Of a stretch of 50,353 nucleotides of DNA, positions 29,951 to 50,353 are shown in pieces. The stretch's first letter is position 1. Each line of letters starts with the position of its first letter. A program made the translations under genes and the position numbers. The DNA is from Paulinella micropora (lineage: Eukaryota > Cercozoa > Imbricatea > Euglyphida): positions 588,383-638,735 of the forward strand of contig BJOX01000010.1 of NCBI GenBank assembly GCA_009731375.1, read 5' to 3'. A model generated the notes under the pieces. That model ran no database searches and had not been told where the DNA came from. It saw only the letters and a list, made by a program, of their open reading frames with translations.

Positions 29951-30273
29951 TTTTTTCTGTCTGGTTGCAAAGTTGATGGTCAATAGGAGAGATAGTACTC
30001 CTACCCAAACCCGTAGTGGGAGCATGGGATCCGTAACTTAACCGACAACCTCAGTGATACCGAAGCACAAGGCCCGAGTATTTGGGGAAGTGGAAGGCGT
30101 CTGGCCCAAAGGCGTGGCTGCCCGCTAGGATCTGTGCTTATCCTACCTCTCGGTCATGAGATACACACGACATGGTATGTAGGAGAAAGCATGAGGAACA
30201 TATATGTGGGAGGGAAAGGGAGGGTAGAAGGGAGGATATACGAAAAAACCGGAACTATATAATGTTCTAACAC
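29951..30273. other. Intergenic stretch
   Basis: No gene or repeat recognised. Confidence 0.5.
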
Positions 30274-30456
30274 CGGGCAGGGTCGTCCCTGGTCCTGTTG
30301 CCGTTCTCCTCGGGTCGTAAACCTTCATCGGGTCCCATCGTGGGCTGGGTCGTTCCAGGAGGGACTTCATCGTAGACTGGTCCACATAGTGGAGCTTTGC
30401 GATCTCCTGGTCGTCCATCACCAGCGGCTTTCCTTGAACTGTGTAGCCGTTACACC
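30274..30456 (-). CDS. Putative exon, unknown protein
   Basis: Minus-strand open stretch of about 61 codons (reads GYTVQGKPLVMDDQEIAKLH and LLERPSPRWDPMKVYDPR) that follows a textbook acceptor (cctcctctcaatttatctccctccag) and ends at a possible donor (CTGCCCG|GTGTTAG). Composition is protein-like, but the family is unknown. Alternatively it is the 3' tail of the adjacent non-LTR element. Confidence 0.35.
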
Positions 30457-31186
30457 TGGAGGGAGATAAATTGAGAGGAGGTATCATCGTAGGCTGGAAG
30501 AGTTTGAATATCCGGAGGATCCATTATCGGTACTGGGCGCTGAAGGGGGGCTAAGAGCCGAAGAACCCGGTAGTAATACTGGGTATCGAAACGGAGGGGG
30601 GAGCCGTGAAGAAAAACTGGGCTGGTGGCACGACGGGAAAGGAAAAAGAATAGGCCCGATTTCTTCAAGTGGAGTTGTAGGAAGTTTGAAAAATTTGAAG
30701 AAAGATACTTGACTTTGACGACGGGAAGACACTTCAAATCTAGCACGAGAGCCGAGTGCCTTGATCTTGAGGTCGGGGAAGAGGTGGAGAATAGTGTGGG
30801 GTGCTTAGGGCACCGCTAGCTTCGTCAGTTGGGCGTAATGTTAATGAAGCAAAGGAGGACACAGGGGTCGAGTCAGGGGGGGGGGGGGGGGGGGGGGGGG
30901 AATAAAAAAAANNNNNNNNNNCTGGTAAAGAGTGTCGAGCCCTGGGTGAAGGACATAAGACAGGGGAAGAATCCTCAGGCTGAGATGCCGGTCACGGGGG
31001 TCGGAAAACTCACTAGGCTGGCAGTCTCGACCAGAGGGTCTCCCTTGTTCTTGACTTGGCCGACCCGACTCCCCACGAGACCGTTAGGAGTGCGGCGCTT
31101 CCTGCCCAGACTTTTCCAGATGGACTTTCAGGCTAGGTCCGATCGTAGACTCTGTGGGGGTCGCTCCTGGTGAGACTGGTCAGTAT
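30457..31186 (-). other. Probable 3' region of the non-LTR element, with gap
   Basis: No sustained ORF beyond short ones. Contains a G run and a 10-N gap (30912-30921). Confidence 0.4.
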
Positions 31187-32503
31187 TTATCTCGTGGCAT
31201 CTGCGCTGTGGATGAATTTCCAAGCCTGGAGTATTGTGTCATGGCAGATCTTGGTCATCCCGCGGAAGATGTCGTGTACTACAGCTTTGGCTAGGACAAA
31301 GCGGAGTTCATTGTATGAGGTTTCCGAGATATAGCCTTTTGATCCCATTGCTATCACTATGATGCTTGAGGACATATTACGTCCCCTTAACAGATGCCGG
31401 TGGATCGCGTCTTGCAGATGTTCATATCTATGGTCATAGATGGCTCTTGGGTTATAGCCCCACGCCCGGGTAGCTTTCCACGGGATGGAGTGCCACGTAA
31501 CCGGAGGGTCTTCGCCTCTGTCGGAATTGGGGTCCTTGGGGAGGTATGGAGGTCTAACTCGTAGTCCATTATGGTCCCAGATTCTCTTTCTGTCATTCCC
31601 GTCTATAACTACAGTAAGATAGTTTTCATCTTCTCGGACCAAGCATTCGTCCCTTCGAAACGTGCAGTCCAGTAGGTAGACATGCGGCGTCTTGTAGTCT
31701 CGTGCTGCTAGGAGGTCAATCTTGTATGGAATCTCGGATCCTGCTAGGTCCGCCATGATCTGGGCTGCCGGATGTATGGGTGTTGAGGGGTCTCTCGGGA
31801 GTCTTTGGCTGTCATCTTCGAGTGGGCCTACCCCTGTCCCGTCGTCCTTCAGGTCAGCAGCGAGTGGTCTTGGTAGGGCTCCCTCCTCCCCGATGATTGT
31901 TAGCATATTGTCTCCTTCCGTGTCGTCGTCCATGAGAAGACCTCTTTCTATGCACCGGCGAATCCACTGTCTGCATATGGAATGTCTGACGTCGACTAGC
32001 GCCTTTAGGGCTTGTGGGTGGCGTTCCGATTTTGAGAGAAAGTAGTGACTGATATCTCCGGTCACTCCACATCCATATGAGCACTTGGGTGATGTGGATC
32101 CTTTGGTAATGGTAACGCTCAGTCTAGCGGGGGTGTTCCAGGCTTCGAGTTGGCATTTGAGGATGATAGCAGCTTCTCTGGCAGAGTAGCCGCTTCGGGG
32201 TTGGAGGAACTCATTCATCATCGCTTGGAAAGGCTTTCGGATCTCTGATCGGATGCCCCAGGTGAGACCAAACCTGGGGGCAACAGTTGTCTTATAGGCA
32301 TTCTCCGATACTCGCTGTCGGAGTTTCCGTACGTTGTACCACGCCAGATTAGACTTTATCGTCTTTATGGCGTTGTCGACCGTGTCTGGCGCCACTATCT
32401 TTTTGGTAATGAGGTTGGTGACTGACAGGACGACCGGGAGTTCCAGGGGATTCCACTCCATGTAGGAGGGTTGTATATCTCCGTCGTTGGGGCATCGTGC
32501 CAT
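31187..32503 (-). CDS. C-terminal ORF: zinc-finger-like cluster and candidate restriction-like endonuclease
   Basis: 438 open codons, probably the 3' part of the element's polyprotein. The first half is helical. A Cys/His cluster (CSYGCGVTGDISHYF, about residue 139) sits where R2-type elements have a CCHC finger. Then IPYKIDLL (Asp about 262) and VYLLDCTF (Asp about 278) give a PD-(D/E)xK-like spacing typical of the restriction-like endonuclease that nicks the target. The remainder is a hydrophobic helical tail. The assignment rests on position after the RT and on these short motifs only. Confidence 0.55.
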   Translation of the reverse strand: MARCPNDGDIQPSYMEWNPLELPVVLSVTNLITKKIVAPDTVDNAIKTIKSNLAWYNVRKLRQRVSENAYKTTVAPRFGLTWGIRSEIRKPFQAMMNEFLQPRSGYSAREAAIILKCQLEAWNTPARLSVTITKGSTSPKCSYGCGVTGDISHYFLSKSERHPQALKALVDVRHSICRQWIRRCIERGLLMDDDTEGDNMLTIIGEEGALPRPLAADLKDDGTGVGPLEDDSQRLPRDPSTPIHPAAQIMADLAGSEIPYKIDLLAARDYKTPHVYLLDCTFRRDECLVREDENYLTVVIDGNDRKRIWDHNGLRVRPPYLPKDPNSDRGEDPPVTWHSIPWKATRAWGYNPRAIYDHRYEHLQDAIHRHLLRGRNMSSSIIVIAMGSKGYISETSYNELRFVLAKAVVHDIFRGMTKICHDTILQAWKFIHSADATR

Positions 32504-32542
32504 TTTTGCTTCCGCTTCGGATCTCGTGAGTCGGCCTTCTGG

Positions 32543-33251
32543 TCAAGATGAGTCGCCGATATGACCCGACGGGATGCGAAGGCTAACACCTACTCCTAGT
32601 GCTCTACATGCTCGAATCCAGGGAAGGACCATGAGGCCATCGCGTCTGTCTTCCTTAATAAGGTGAAGGTGCCCTTGCCACCCCATGAATGGTTGATCCG
32701 GTGGTTCTGGAAGTTTAGGGCATACAGGGGAGATGTCATCTGGTGTGGGAGAGTTGTCCTTCGGCGTACCATTTCTGGTAGAGAAGCGGTATCGCGGCCA
32801 AAATTCTCTGATGATGCAGCTGGTGGGATATAATTTACTCCGTGCATGACGGAGTGTAGTCTCCACAGGTCCGGTGGGTGCATGAACTGGGGCCGGGGGG
32901 GCTGTGANNNNNNNNNNAGGGTCGCGCGCGTAACGTCCTGCGCTTATGCTGATTGGGTGTGGGACGACGTTTAGGAAGAGGAAGTCGTTGGGGACATATG
33001 ATGTGATCTCCGGGGAAGTATGTGTCCCAGGCCAGCCGGAAGTGTGATTCCATCGCATATTGGACGTATTGGTCAGTGGAGAGGAGATATTTGATGAAGA
33101 CGGAGAAAGTGCGGAGGTAGTATTGGGAGGTGTATGGCTGTAGGCCCATTCCGCCGCATAGACTCGTGGGTCCATACAGTACCGCATTTGGGTTTTCCTG
33201 TAGGGAAACTTTAAGCAGTTCTCTGAAATGGTCTCGGAGGGCCACGTCCAA
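32543..33251 (-). pseudogene. RT thumb and linker of the non-LTR element, frame-broken
   Basis: The frame starting at 33251 (DVALRDHFRELLKVSLQENP, GPTSLCGGMGLQPY, FIKYLLSTDQYVQYAMESH) is protein-like and reaches a gap at 32908-32917. Overlapping frames there are shadows. Confidence 0.5.
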
Positions 33252-34700
33252 ATCATGCAGGGCCTCGGGGTTCCATTGTGGTCCACCCGAAGGAGAAGTC
33301 CATAAGGCTCGTGAGGAGGTTTTTTAAGGCAATGCGCTGCCGTGCTGGCGAGACGTCTAGTCTGTGGATCATTCGTGTGGTAGATACGAATTTAGCGAGT
33401 GCGTAATCTCGTTGGATCTGTGCGTCGTTGGTCCCATCCGTGTGAAGGCCAAGCGATCGGAAGACTTCAGTGGCGAACCGATTCCTGATTGCGATAGAAT
33501 TCGGTCCCGGGGTGCGTATGGTAATGGGGACTGCTTTGACCCCTCCCTCCGGTTGGCCGACCAGGCATATGACTGTACATTTATTGGCAGCGCAGATTTG
33601 TCGTCCTGCCCGCAGCTGATTCCACAGGAGGGTGAACCCATTCTGCGCCTCAGCTAGGTAGTCCTCGGGGAGCCCATCCCCTCCGATCGCTGCCCAGTTA
33701 TCGTCCGCAAATTTATGATCAGCAGTGGGGGGGGGGGGGGGGGGGGGGGGTAAGCACCATGGGAATGATCCCTTGGAGTAATGGTCCTAAGTACTGACTA
33801 TGGTAAGTACCATGGGAATTGCANNNNNNNNNNATCTAGGACTCCATATGTCCCCGGGCTGAGTGATCCACCTTGAGCGATACCCCGGGTTCGGTCGATA
33901 CTCTCTGGGAGGAATGTCGTCATGCCGTTGGCGTCCTGCGATTTAATTCGGAGTAAGGAATCTTTGAACCTATGTCGAATGCATCCGAACATTTCCAGAA
34001 ATATTCTCCCTCCGAGGCCACTACGTGAGAGTATGCCTCACAGATGTAGGTGAGTTCAGCCCTATCGATTTACGAATGTCGGTGGTGAAGAGGATGAGAG
34101 TCTTGTGCTTCCCAGTGAGGAGGGGTGCTGCTCGTAAGTCGGCGAGCATCAGTCTCAGGACCAAGTTCCACTCGTCTGTACCGCTCACCGTAGGTGTGTT
34201 CGCCTTTGATGTCTTGCGGATACATCCCGTGTGAAGTTTGAAGGTTTCAACGCGGTAGGTGATTAGTTTCTCATAGAGATTCAGGATGGCGTTGGACACA
34301 GTGATGCCCCTCCAATCTGTGACATCTGCTCCCGTTCCTGTTCCTTTCCAAATTTGGCATAACAGGCCAGGTTTCCATTCGGTGGATACCTTGCTGCCGC
34401 GCCAACAGAAACTGAAGTAGGCTGTTAGTGCCAACTTGGTTTCTTGTGGCAGGAGCTTGAAGACATCGGGTGGGATGCCATCTTCACCTGGAGAGGGTCC
34501 CTTCTTTTCCTGGATAGCCCATTCCATTTCTTCGAGGGAGAAGGGTCGTCGGGCATCCTTGAGAGCCTGTTCCCTTGTCATGGGTGGCGGAAGGCACACA
34601 TAACTTGTGATGAAGAAGCCCAGTCTGTCTCCTGGGATAACCAACTCCACAAAGGAACCGATGGGGATGATCCTTCCCTTCCTATCACGGGTAGGGTTGT
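33250..34700 (-). pseudogene. Reverse transcriptase of the non-LTR element
   Basis: Motifs in order: GPSPGEDGIPPDVFKLLP, the K-G...DWRGITVSN..LYEKLI fingers motif, LILFTTDIRKS (first palm Asp), RGIAQGGSLSPGTYGVL, then ADHKFADDNWAAIGGDG with the FADD box at 33700-33711, and the region after it (KCTVICLVGQ, SLGLHTDG). It copies element RNA at the nicked target. A frame change near 34020 and a gap at 33824-33833 interrupt it. Confidence 0.8.
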
Positions 34701-34769
34701 CTCGCTGTTGGTGCCATTCTTCCAGACGCGCGTGACGTTTCACCCTGCGTTGGGCTGCCCATTTTGCCA

Positions 34770-35190
34770 GGCGGTCAACCACCTCATTGAGCCTTTCTTG
34801 CCAAATGAAGCTGTCCTCCTGGTGAGCCAGTGGATGGAGATGGGTGCGATGTCTTTGTGAAACCGGGCCAGAGCGTCCCATAGTCCTGGACCAGGTGAGG
34901 GACGGTTTTTGAAAGTCTCATGATACCCTCCATCAAGGGCCGCCTCAGAGAGGGATTTATAGTCCGTGAATATGTGGACTCGTCAGGGTCTCAAGTTCGT
35001 CTGGCGGATGTACTGCAGCCCTCCTGCAGCTACGGCTAGGATTTCCTGTGCTCCACTCGTCGCCGGGTTATCTGCGGCGCCGTAGATGGCAATGCATTGT
35101 CCTTGGTGGAAGAGGAGGGCTCCGAAGCCTGCGACATGCCCAAGCTCAGGAAATGATGATCCATCGGTAACCAGGAGAGCATCATATGGG
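34770..35190 (-). pseudogene. RNase H domain, upstream of RT
   Basis: Minus-strand translation gives the RNase H pattern in order: LLVTDGSSFPELG (Asp at 35163-35165), GFGALLFHQGQCIAIYGAAD, GAQEILAVAAGG (Glu at 35043-35045), VHIFTDYKSLSEA (Asp at 34962-34964), ISIHWLT, and NEVVDRLAKWAA (last Asp at 34774-34776). All catalytic positions are present. One TGA (34983-34985) and one frame change (about 34820) break it. The domain would remove RNA from the RNA-DNA hybrid during retrotransposition. Lying ahead of the RT is unusual. Confidence 0.75.
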
Positions 35191-35236
35191 TGCAGGGAGT
35201 CCGGGGAGAGTTGATCCGGGGAGTCTAGTCGAGGGG

Positions 35237-36685
35237 CTAGTCGGTCAATGGGGAACAGTTGTTTATTGTCGTTTGGTACTGTGTGTAGGCGGAGTGCAAC
35301 ACCGTTGTTCTAAGTTTGAGGCAGAATCCCCACTGGTCCTCCTCGTTACGGGGTATGTTGAGGAGAAATAGGTCAGGCGCATGAATTTCGAGGTACTCGA
35401 GGAGCTCGGGTAGGATGTTTGCTGAGGGGGCAATGAATTCCGGTTGGGCGTCGATACCTTGAGTTCGCAATCGAGTTTCCTCGTCTTGGTTTCTATCTGG
35501 GAAGATGCCAGCACAATGTCGGAATCGGGTAAGGCGCAGGCGCTTCTTGGTCCTCCCGAGCTTTGATGAGGCGTCGTATTTCCTCCTGTAGTGCCTGGGC
35601 TTCACTAGCTTGAATGTCCGCTTCCGATTCTCGTAAGGTGGGGTTAAGTGCGGTCCGTGGGGTTGCTTCCCCCATCCACAGAAGCGGTTCTAACGTTCCC
35701 TTATTAACCTGGTCGCCAGGGAGGCGAAGGGGAGGCCGGATGCGGTCACCTCCTATCAAAAGGTTACGCCGGTTTTACTTGATCTCTGCCGGTGGGGTCC
35801 AAATTCGTATCCCTTGACCCATAATGTCCGGGGTGCGGAACTGTTCGCTCACCTCATCTGTGATGCGGGACCTGTACAGGTCCGTATAGTGTTGGTAGAT
35901 CGCCGCAGGAGATGGTCGTTGAGGAGGTGATTCTGTCTGGACCAATAGGTAGAGTTTGGATTGTTTCCGGTCGAAGATCTGCCATGATCATGATTGAGGA
36001 TTTTCTTTCGTGGAAGTTTCGCGAGCCGTCGCTCAGTGTCAAGGACTTCTTGTGCCCTCGAGATCCGCGTGCGGACTTGGTTTAGGGTTAGGTCCAGTGA
36101 GGTACCGGAAGGCACTTCAGCGAGAATTCGGGCCACCACGGTTTCCTTGAGGTATAGAGTTCGACAAATATCTTGCCAAAGGCGGAGGATTCTGTTCACA
36201 AGATCTCGGGGAACGTCACGTTGGATGCACTTATGTATTGACTGGAGGGCAGTAAGCATGCGTGGAATCTTGGTAATCCTCAATTTGGTTCTGGGCGGGC
36301 GTGGGTGGCGTCGGGCAAGGGGTTGACTAGCTACCGCAGGGGGATCCTTCCTGTCGCCCTGCTGGGCAGCGTCGGCCACTGGCTCTTCCGCCTCCTCTGG
36401 CGGACGTAGTGCCTCAGCAGCCTGGACTGCGAGCTGCAGCACGCGCTGGGGTGGGACGGAATCTCGTACGCTTCCTTTCAATGATGCTCTGCTCGAAGGA
36501 GTCTACTTGAATCTGGTTCCATCTTCCCGGTTCAGCAAAGGATGGAGATCGGGCCCCGTCAGCTGCTTCTGCCGCCGGGTGAGAGCGCAGGCCGCGCTTC
36601 TGTGGAGAGAGTGTGAAGGGTTTGCCGGCTCGGGGGCATGATCGTGTCTGGCTATCGCTGCTTCTATGTGCTCCTCCACTGTCAT
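35237..36685 (-). pseudogene. N-terminal region of the non-LTR element
   Basis: Several overlapping open pieces in different frames: EEHIEAAIARHDHAPEP, a Pro/Ala-rich part, a helical part (LLTALQSIHKCIQ-like), a basic KPRHYRRKYD segment, and an acidic-hydrophobic segment (ILPELLEYLEIHAPDLF). No known domain was recognised. The last segment leads directly into the RNase H domain. Confidence 0.4.
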
Positions 36686-36759
36686 CGGGAGGGGTGGGGG
36701 AGCTAGTCAGTATTACGGCCACAGGTCAGGATTTATCAATAATATTAATATTCATTTGA

Positions 36760-37043
36760 TAATATTGCTGTTGACATTCAAGACAACAAAAAAAATTGAT
36801 TTTTCTGTTTTGGTTGGAATTTCAGTTTTGGTTGGAATTTTGATTTTGGGTGAAAATTTGAATTTTTCAAATTAACTGCTATATTCGTCCGCAAAATATC
36901 GTAAATTTTCGCGAAATGTTACCGTTAAATTTGAAAATTTGAATTTTTGTGACAAAAATGAAAAACTGTCACAAAAATGAAAATCTGACACAAAAATGAA
37001 AAACTAATTTTTGTTGTTGTCTTGAATGTCAACAGCAATATTA
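36760..37043. mobile_element. MITE-like element with 30-bp perfect terminal inverted repeats
   Basis: Left arm 36760-36789 (TAATATTGCTGTTGACATTC...) is the exact reverse complement of 37014-37043. The 224-bp interior is AT-rich and has no ORF. Short tandem pieces (TTTTGGTTGGAATTT; GACAAAAATGAAAAACTGTC) lie inside. No clear target duplication. Confidence 0.65.
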
Positions 37044-37287
37044 AGATATTGAAAATTTAAAAAATGTATATTAATATATGAATATTAGATTTCCGGTGTG
37101 GGTGCCACCCGCGACCAGAACGGGTAAGTACAATCAGGACTGGGGTTCCCGGCGGGAGGGCCCCCCGGACCCCCCTGCCCCATCGACAGGGTACGTTCAA
37201 TTGCCGGAGGCGCCGGCAAGTACTGCCAAAAAACAAGGAAATTTGGCATTCAGGACACTCCCCTAACGCAAATATTTGCGTGAATTC

Positions 37288-38021
37288 NNNNNNNNNNNNN
37301 NNNNNNNNNNNNNNNNNNNNNNNNNNNNNNNNNNNNNNNNNNNNNNNNNNNNNNNNNNNNNNNNNNNNNNNNNNNNNNNNNNNNNNNNNNNNNNNNNNNN
37401 NNNNNNNNNNNNNNNNNNNNNNNNNNNNNNNNNNNNNNNNNNNNNNNNNNNNNNNNNNNNNNNNNNNNNNNNNNNNNNNNNNNNNNNNNNNNNNNNNNNN
37501 NNNNNNNNNNNNNNNNNNNNNNNNNNNNNNNNNNNNNNNNNNNNNNNNNNNNNNNNNNNNNNNNNNNNNNNNNNNNNNNNNNNNNNNNNNNNNNNNNNNN
37601 NNNNNNNNNNNNNNNNNNNNNNNNNNNNNNNNNNNNNNNNNNNNNNNNNNNNNNNNNNNNNNNNNNNNNNNNNNNNNNNNNNNNNNNNNNNNNNNNNNNN
37701 NNNNNNNNNNNNNNNNNNNNNNNNNNNNNNNNNNNNNNNNNNNNNNNNNNNNNNNNNNNNNNNNNNNNNNNNNNNNNNNNNNNNNNNNNNNNNNNNNNNN
37801 NNNNNNNNNNNNNNNNNNNNNNNNNNNNNNNNNNNNNNNNNNNNNNNNNNNNNNNNNNNNNNNNNNNNNNNNNNNNNNNNNNNNNNNNNNNNNNNNNNNN
37901 NNNNNNNNNNNNNNNNNNNNNNNNNNNNNNNNNNNNNNNNNNNNNNNNNNNNNNNNNNNNNNNNNNNNNNNNNNNNNNNNNNNNNNNNNNNNNNNNNNNN
38001 NNNNNNNNNNNNNNNNNNNNN
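37288..38021. other. Assembly gap (734 N)
   Basis: Unsequenced. The base after it begins a copy of dispersed repeat B. Confidence 0.99.
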
Positions 38022-38194
38022 CACCCATAACAATCTGGTGTCTGCTGGGTCCTGGGCTATCAACCAGCATATGCGGAGTTTAAGATCTTTTACGCGCGCA
38101 ACGACCCTCCTCCCCAGCATCTACCACCAAAGGGTTATGAGTTGGCGTCACAGTTTAACGCCTTGAGGCCATTGGGCTGGAACTCTGTTTAGCA
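38022..38194 (+). repeat. Dispersed repeat B, copy 2
   Basis: 173 bases (CACCCATAACAATCTGGTGT ... CTGTTTAGCA), matching the reverse complement of 47651-47817 and, in its last 100 bases, copy 1. Confidence 0.88.
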
Positions 38195-39010
38195 CAATGG
38201 CCACATGTCAGGTAAACAGCCGCCGCGGGTCAGTATTCTGTCCTGACCGGAGCACAATGAATGTCGACAGTAATATTGATCCAAGCGGTTGGGGGTGAAG
38301 TCGACTCATTTTTTCGTTTTATGTGGTTTGGCTGATGGATGCTATTACTGAGCTTAACCGCGTTGTACGGAATAGTATTTAGTCATATCGGCCTCTACAT
38401 GTTTTTACATAGTTATTAATATTTCAGAACTTTACCGGAGTGGTGATGGTTGCCAGGATTTGAGTTTCACTATGCTCTGGCATTCCTATGAAAATTAATA
38501 CTACCTCCCACATTAATAGCGTTGACCCGAATTATTGCAGTCAGTAACCGTTTGGAGGTTTCAGGCTTGGAAAAAGGTTTTTGCAAAATTTACCGAATTT
38601 CCCGTGACTGGGAATTTATGGAAAATTAACTGTCAGAATTGCACTTATGGGTTACATGTTGGTGTTCTTTTTAGGGATTTGTGCAGGATGCTGACTAAAA
38701 ATAACTGTCACAGTGAGCGCAGTAGCTTACTACTTTGCAACTGGATGTGCAGTCTATATTAATACCAGATGAAATACATAAACTATGATACTAGTGTTGA
38801 CATATACTGATCTTGATATTGATAGTTGAGATACGATCATGCTGAGCAGCACTGCAAGAGCGCCCATAGATACATGTGTGTACATATGTACGTGTATGTA
38901 TGTATGTATGTATGTATGTATGTATGCATGTGCATGTATGCATGTATGTATGTATGTATGTACACGTACTCTTATGTATGTATGCATGGTTTGTAATGTA
39001 TGAATGTATG
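38195..39010. other. AT-rich intergenic stretch with (TGTA)n repeat
   Basis: No convincing gene. A (GTAT)n microsatellite occupies 38890-38970. Confidence 0.6.
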
Positions 39011-39191
39011 TCTGTGAAAAAGAATTAAGAAAGGAAGGAAGAAAAAAAGAACAAGGCAGGAGTGAGAGAGGGAGAAAAGGAAGGAAGGAAGGAAGGAGGG
39101 AAGGAAGGAAGGAAGGAAGGAAGGAAGAAAGGAAAGAAAGAAAGAAGACGAATACGAATACGAAGAAGAAGATGATGATGAAGAAGAAGAT

Positions 39192-39222
<31 letters not shown>

Positions 39223-39254
39223 TAGAAGTAGAAGTAGGAGGAGGATGAGGAAGA

Positions 39255-39293
<39 letters not shown>

Positions 39294-39300
39294 AAGGGAA
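39011..39300 (+). repeat. Purine-rich microsatellites (GGAA, GAA, GAGGAA)
   Basis: Long homopurine stretch of GGAA then GAA/GAT repeats. Confidence 0.9.
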
Positions 39301-39595
39301 AGGATAGACACAGGACAGAACAACGCCCCACCCAGCTGATAATCCTTCTTTTGGCCGCAGCAAAAAGCCCTTTGTCTAAAGATAACTACTGCTACGACAA
39401 AGGACTCCTACTACAACCACTACTGGAATCATGATACTATCCTTCTTATTGTTGTTGTCGCGGCCACTGCTGCGGCTTTTTGTTGTTGTTGTTGTTGCTT
39501 TTGTCGTCGTCGTCGTCGTTATTGTTTTTGATGTCGTCGTTGTCGTCGTTTTCGTTGTTACTGTTGTTGCTGTTGCTTGCTCCTTGTTGTCCTAA

Positions 39596-39780
39596 ATGGT
39601 GGCTGGTGGCTGGTGTGCTTATGGCTCGTGGCGCATGGTTTGCTAGTCGTGGCCATGGCCCATGGCTTCCCACTTCAGTTGAAGCCACCTCGTGGCCATG
39701 GCGCATGGCTTCCCACTTCAGTTCAGCCATGGCGCACGACTTCCCAGTTTCAGTTGAAGCCACCCCGTGAAGAACCAGCG
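39596..39780 (+). repeat. Short tandem repeat around GGCTTCCCACTTCAGTTGAAGCC
   Basis: Three imperfect copies of a unit with ATGGCGCATGGCTTCCCACT and TTCAGTTGAAGCCACC. The last part is itself palindromic. Confidence 0.7.
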
Positions 39781-39989
39781 ACGAATGTTGACATACCGCG
39801 CTTATGCCTTTCCTCATGCTGCCAACACACATGAACGAAGTAGTGAGGTGAGGCAGCAGATGGCACATGAAGGCAGTAGTGGGCCAATAGAGAGATCAAG
39901 GCAGTAGAAAGGCAGTATATGGATAGATAGACAGATAGATACAGACCACGCGAGATTGAGATGATAGATGTGTAGCAGAATCCACGGAC

Positions 39990-40035
39990 GTTCTCGTGGT
40001 GGAACCGCGACGCCCCGCGTTGAACTTCTTCGACT

Positions 40036-40036
<1 letters not shown>
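39990..40036 (-). CDS. Possible kinase exon o (after the kinase domain)
   Basis: Acceptor CCCTTGCAG| at 40037-40045. Reads ESKKFNAGRRGSTTRT, resembling the KKFNARR start of CaMK regulatory segments. However, it also resembles part of exon f (GAGTTCAAGAAGTTCAACGAG), so it may be a diverged duplicate. The 3' end is unresolved. Confidence 0.4.

Positions 40037-50353
<10,317 letters not shown>

Larger units (their letters stand above)
31187..36720 (-). mobile_element. Decayed non-LTR retrotransposon with RNase H, RT and restriction-like endonuclease
   Basis: On the minus strand the recognisable order is an N-terminal region of unknown function (36685-35240), RNase H (35190-34770), RT (34700-33250), then a C-terminal ORF with a zinc-finger-like cluster and a candidate restriction-like endonuclease (32503-31187). 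Frames shift repeatedly and two gaps occur, so the copy is dead. No poly-A tail or target duplication was identified, so the ends are approximate. Confidence 0.75.

Noticed and set aside
38535-38762. Short plus ORF (75 residues)
   Set aside because: No splice context, domain or repeat support; likely chance.

Overview
The window is eukaryotic nuclear DNA. It has GT-AG introns with matching codon phases, LTR and non-LTR retrotransposons, a piggyBac-type DNA transposon, a tRNA-derived SINE and very dense microsatellites. The species cannot be named from sequence alone. A CAMK-type protein kinase in many tiny exons, together with this repeat load, would suit a protist or alga (a chromerid-like alveolate is a low-confidence guess). 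Several N runs and homopolymer G/C runs mark gaps in a draft assembly.

Layout, left to right. (i) 1-5344, minus: 5' part of a Ty3/gypsy-like LTR retrotransposon (LTR, leader, damaged gag, start of pol). (ii) 5345-15213, plus: a host gene, probably encoding a RING-finger protein with a SUMO-interacting-like motif and a ubiquitin-interacting motif. A 2.8-kb piggyBac element (6388-9177, flanked by TTAA) sits upstream of its serine-rich exon. After the main exon comes an array of seven related mini-exons (36-48 bp, phase 0) separated by TATC and TAA microsatellites, a gap and SINEs, then a proline-rich last exon. (iii) 15214-19571: low-complexity AT-rich DNA, a hypothetical ORF and a decayed minus-strand transposase-like gene with an intron. 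(iv) 19572-29950, plus: a nearly intact copy of the same LTR retrotransposon family, with 248/247-bp LTRs differing at three positions, gag and pol. Gag and pol share one frame, separated by a single UGA followed by C. (v) 30143-36720, minus: a decayed non-LTR element whose order appears to be RNase H, reverse transcriptase, zinc finger and restriction-like endonuclease, then a 284-bp MITE-like inverted repeat. (vi) 37288-39990: a gap, dispersed repeats and microsatellites. (vii) 40036-50241, minus: one CAMK-group kinase gene recovered as fourteen exons of 34-72 bp (70 bp for the exon with an unresolved end) plus one weaker candidate. Introns are almost wholly simple repeats, and many contain truncated copies of the neighbouring exon.

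The most unusual theme is shared by the two host genes: small exons, or pieces of them, have been duplicated together with microsatellite-filled introns. In the RING gene whole phase-0 cassettes are duplicated, so any number can be spliced in. In the kinase gene the copies are mostly half exons carrying one splice site. Other notable points are the conserved gag-UGA-pol arrangement in two retrotransposon copies, a CCCH-type finger in Gag, a D-T-M protease motif, and an RNase H placed ahead of the RT in the non-LTR element.
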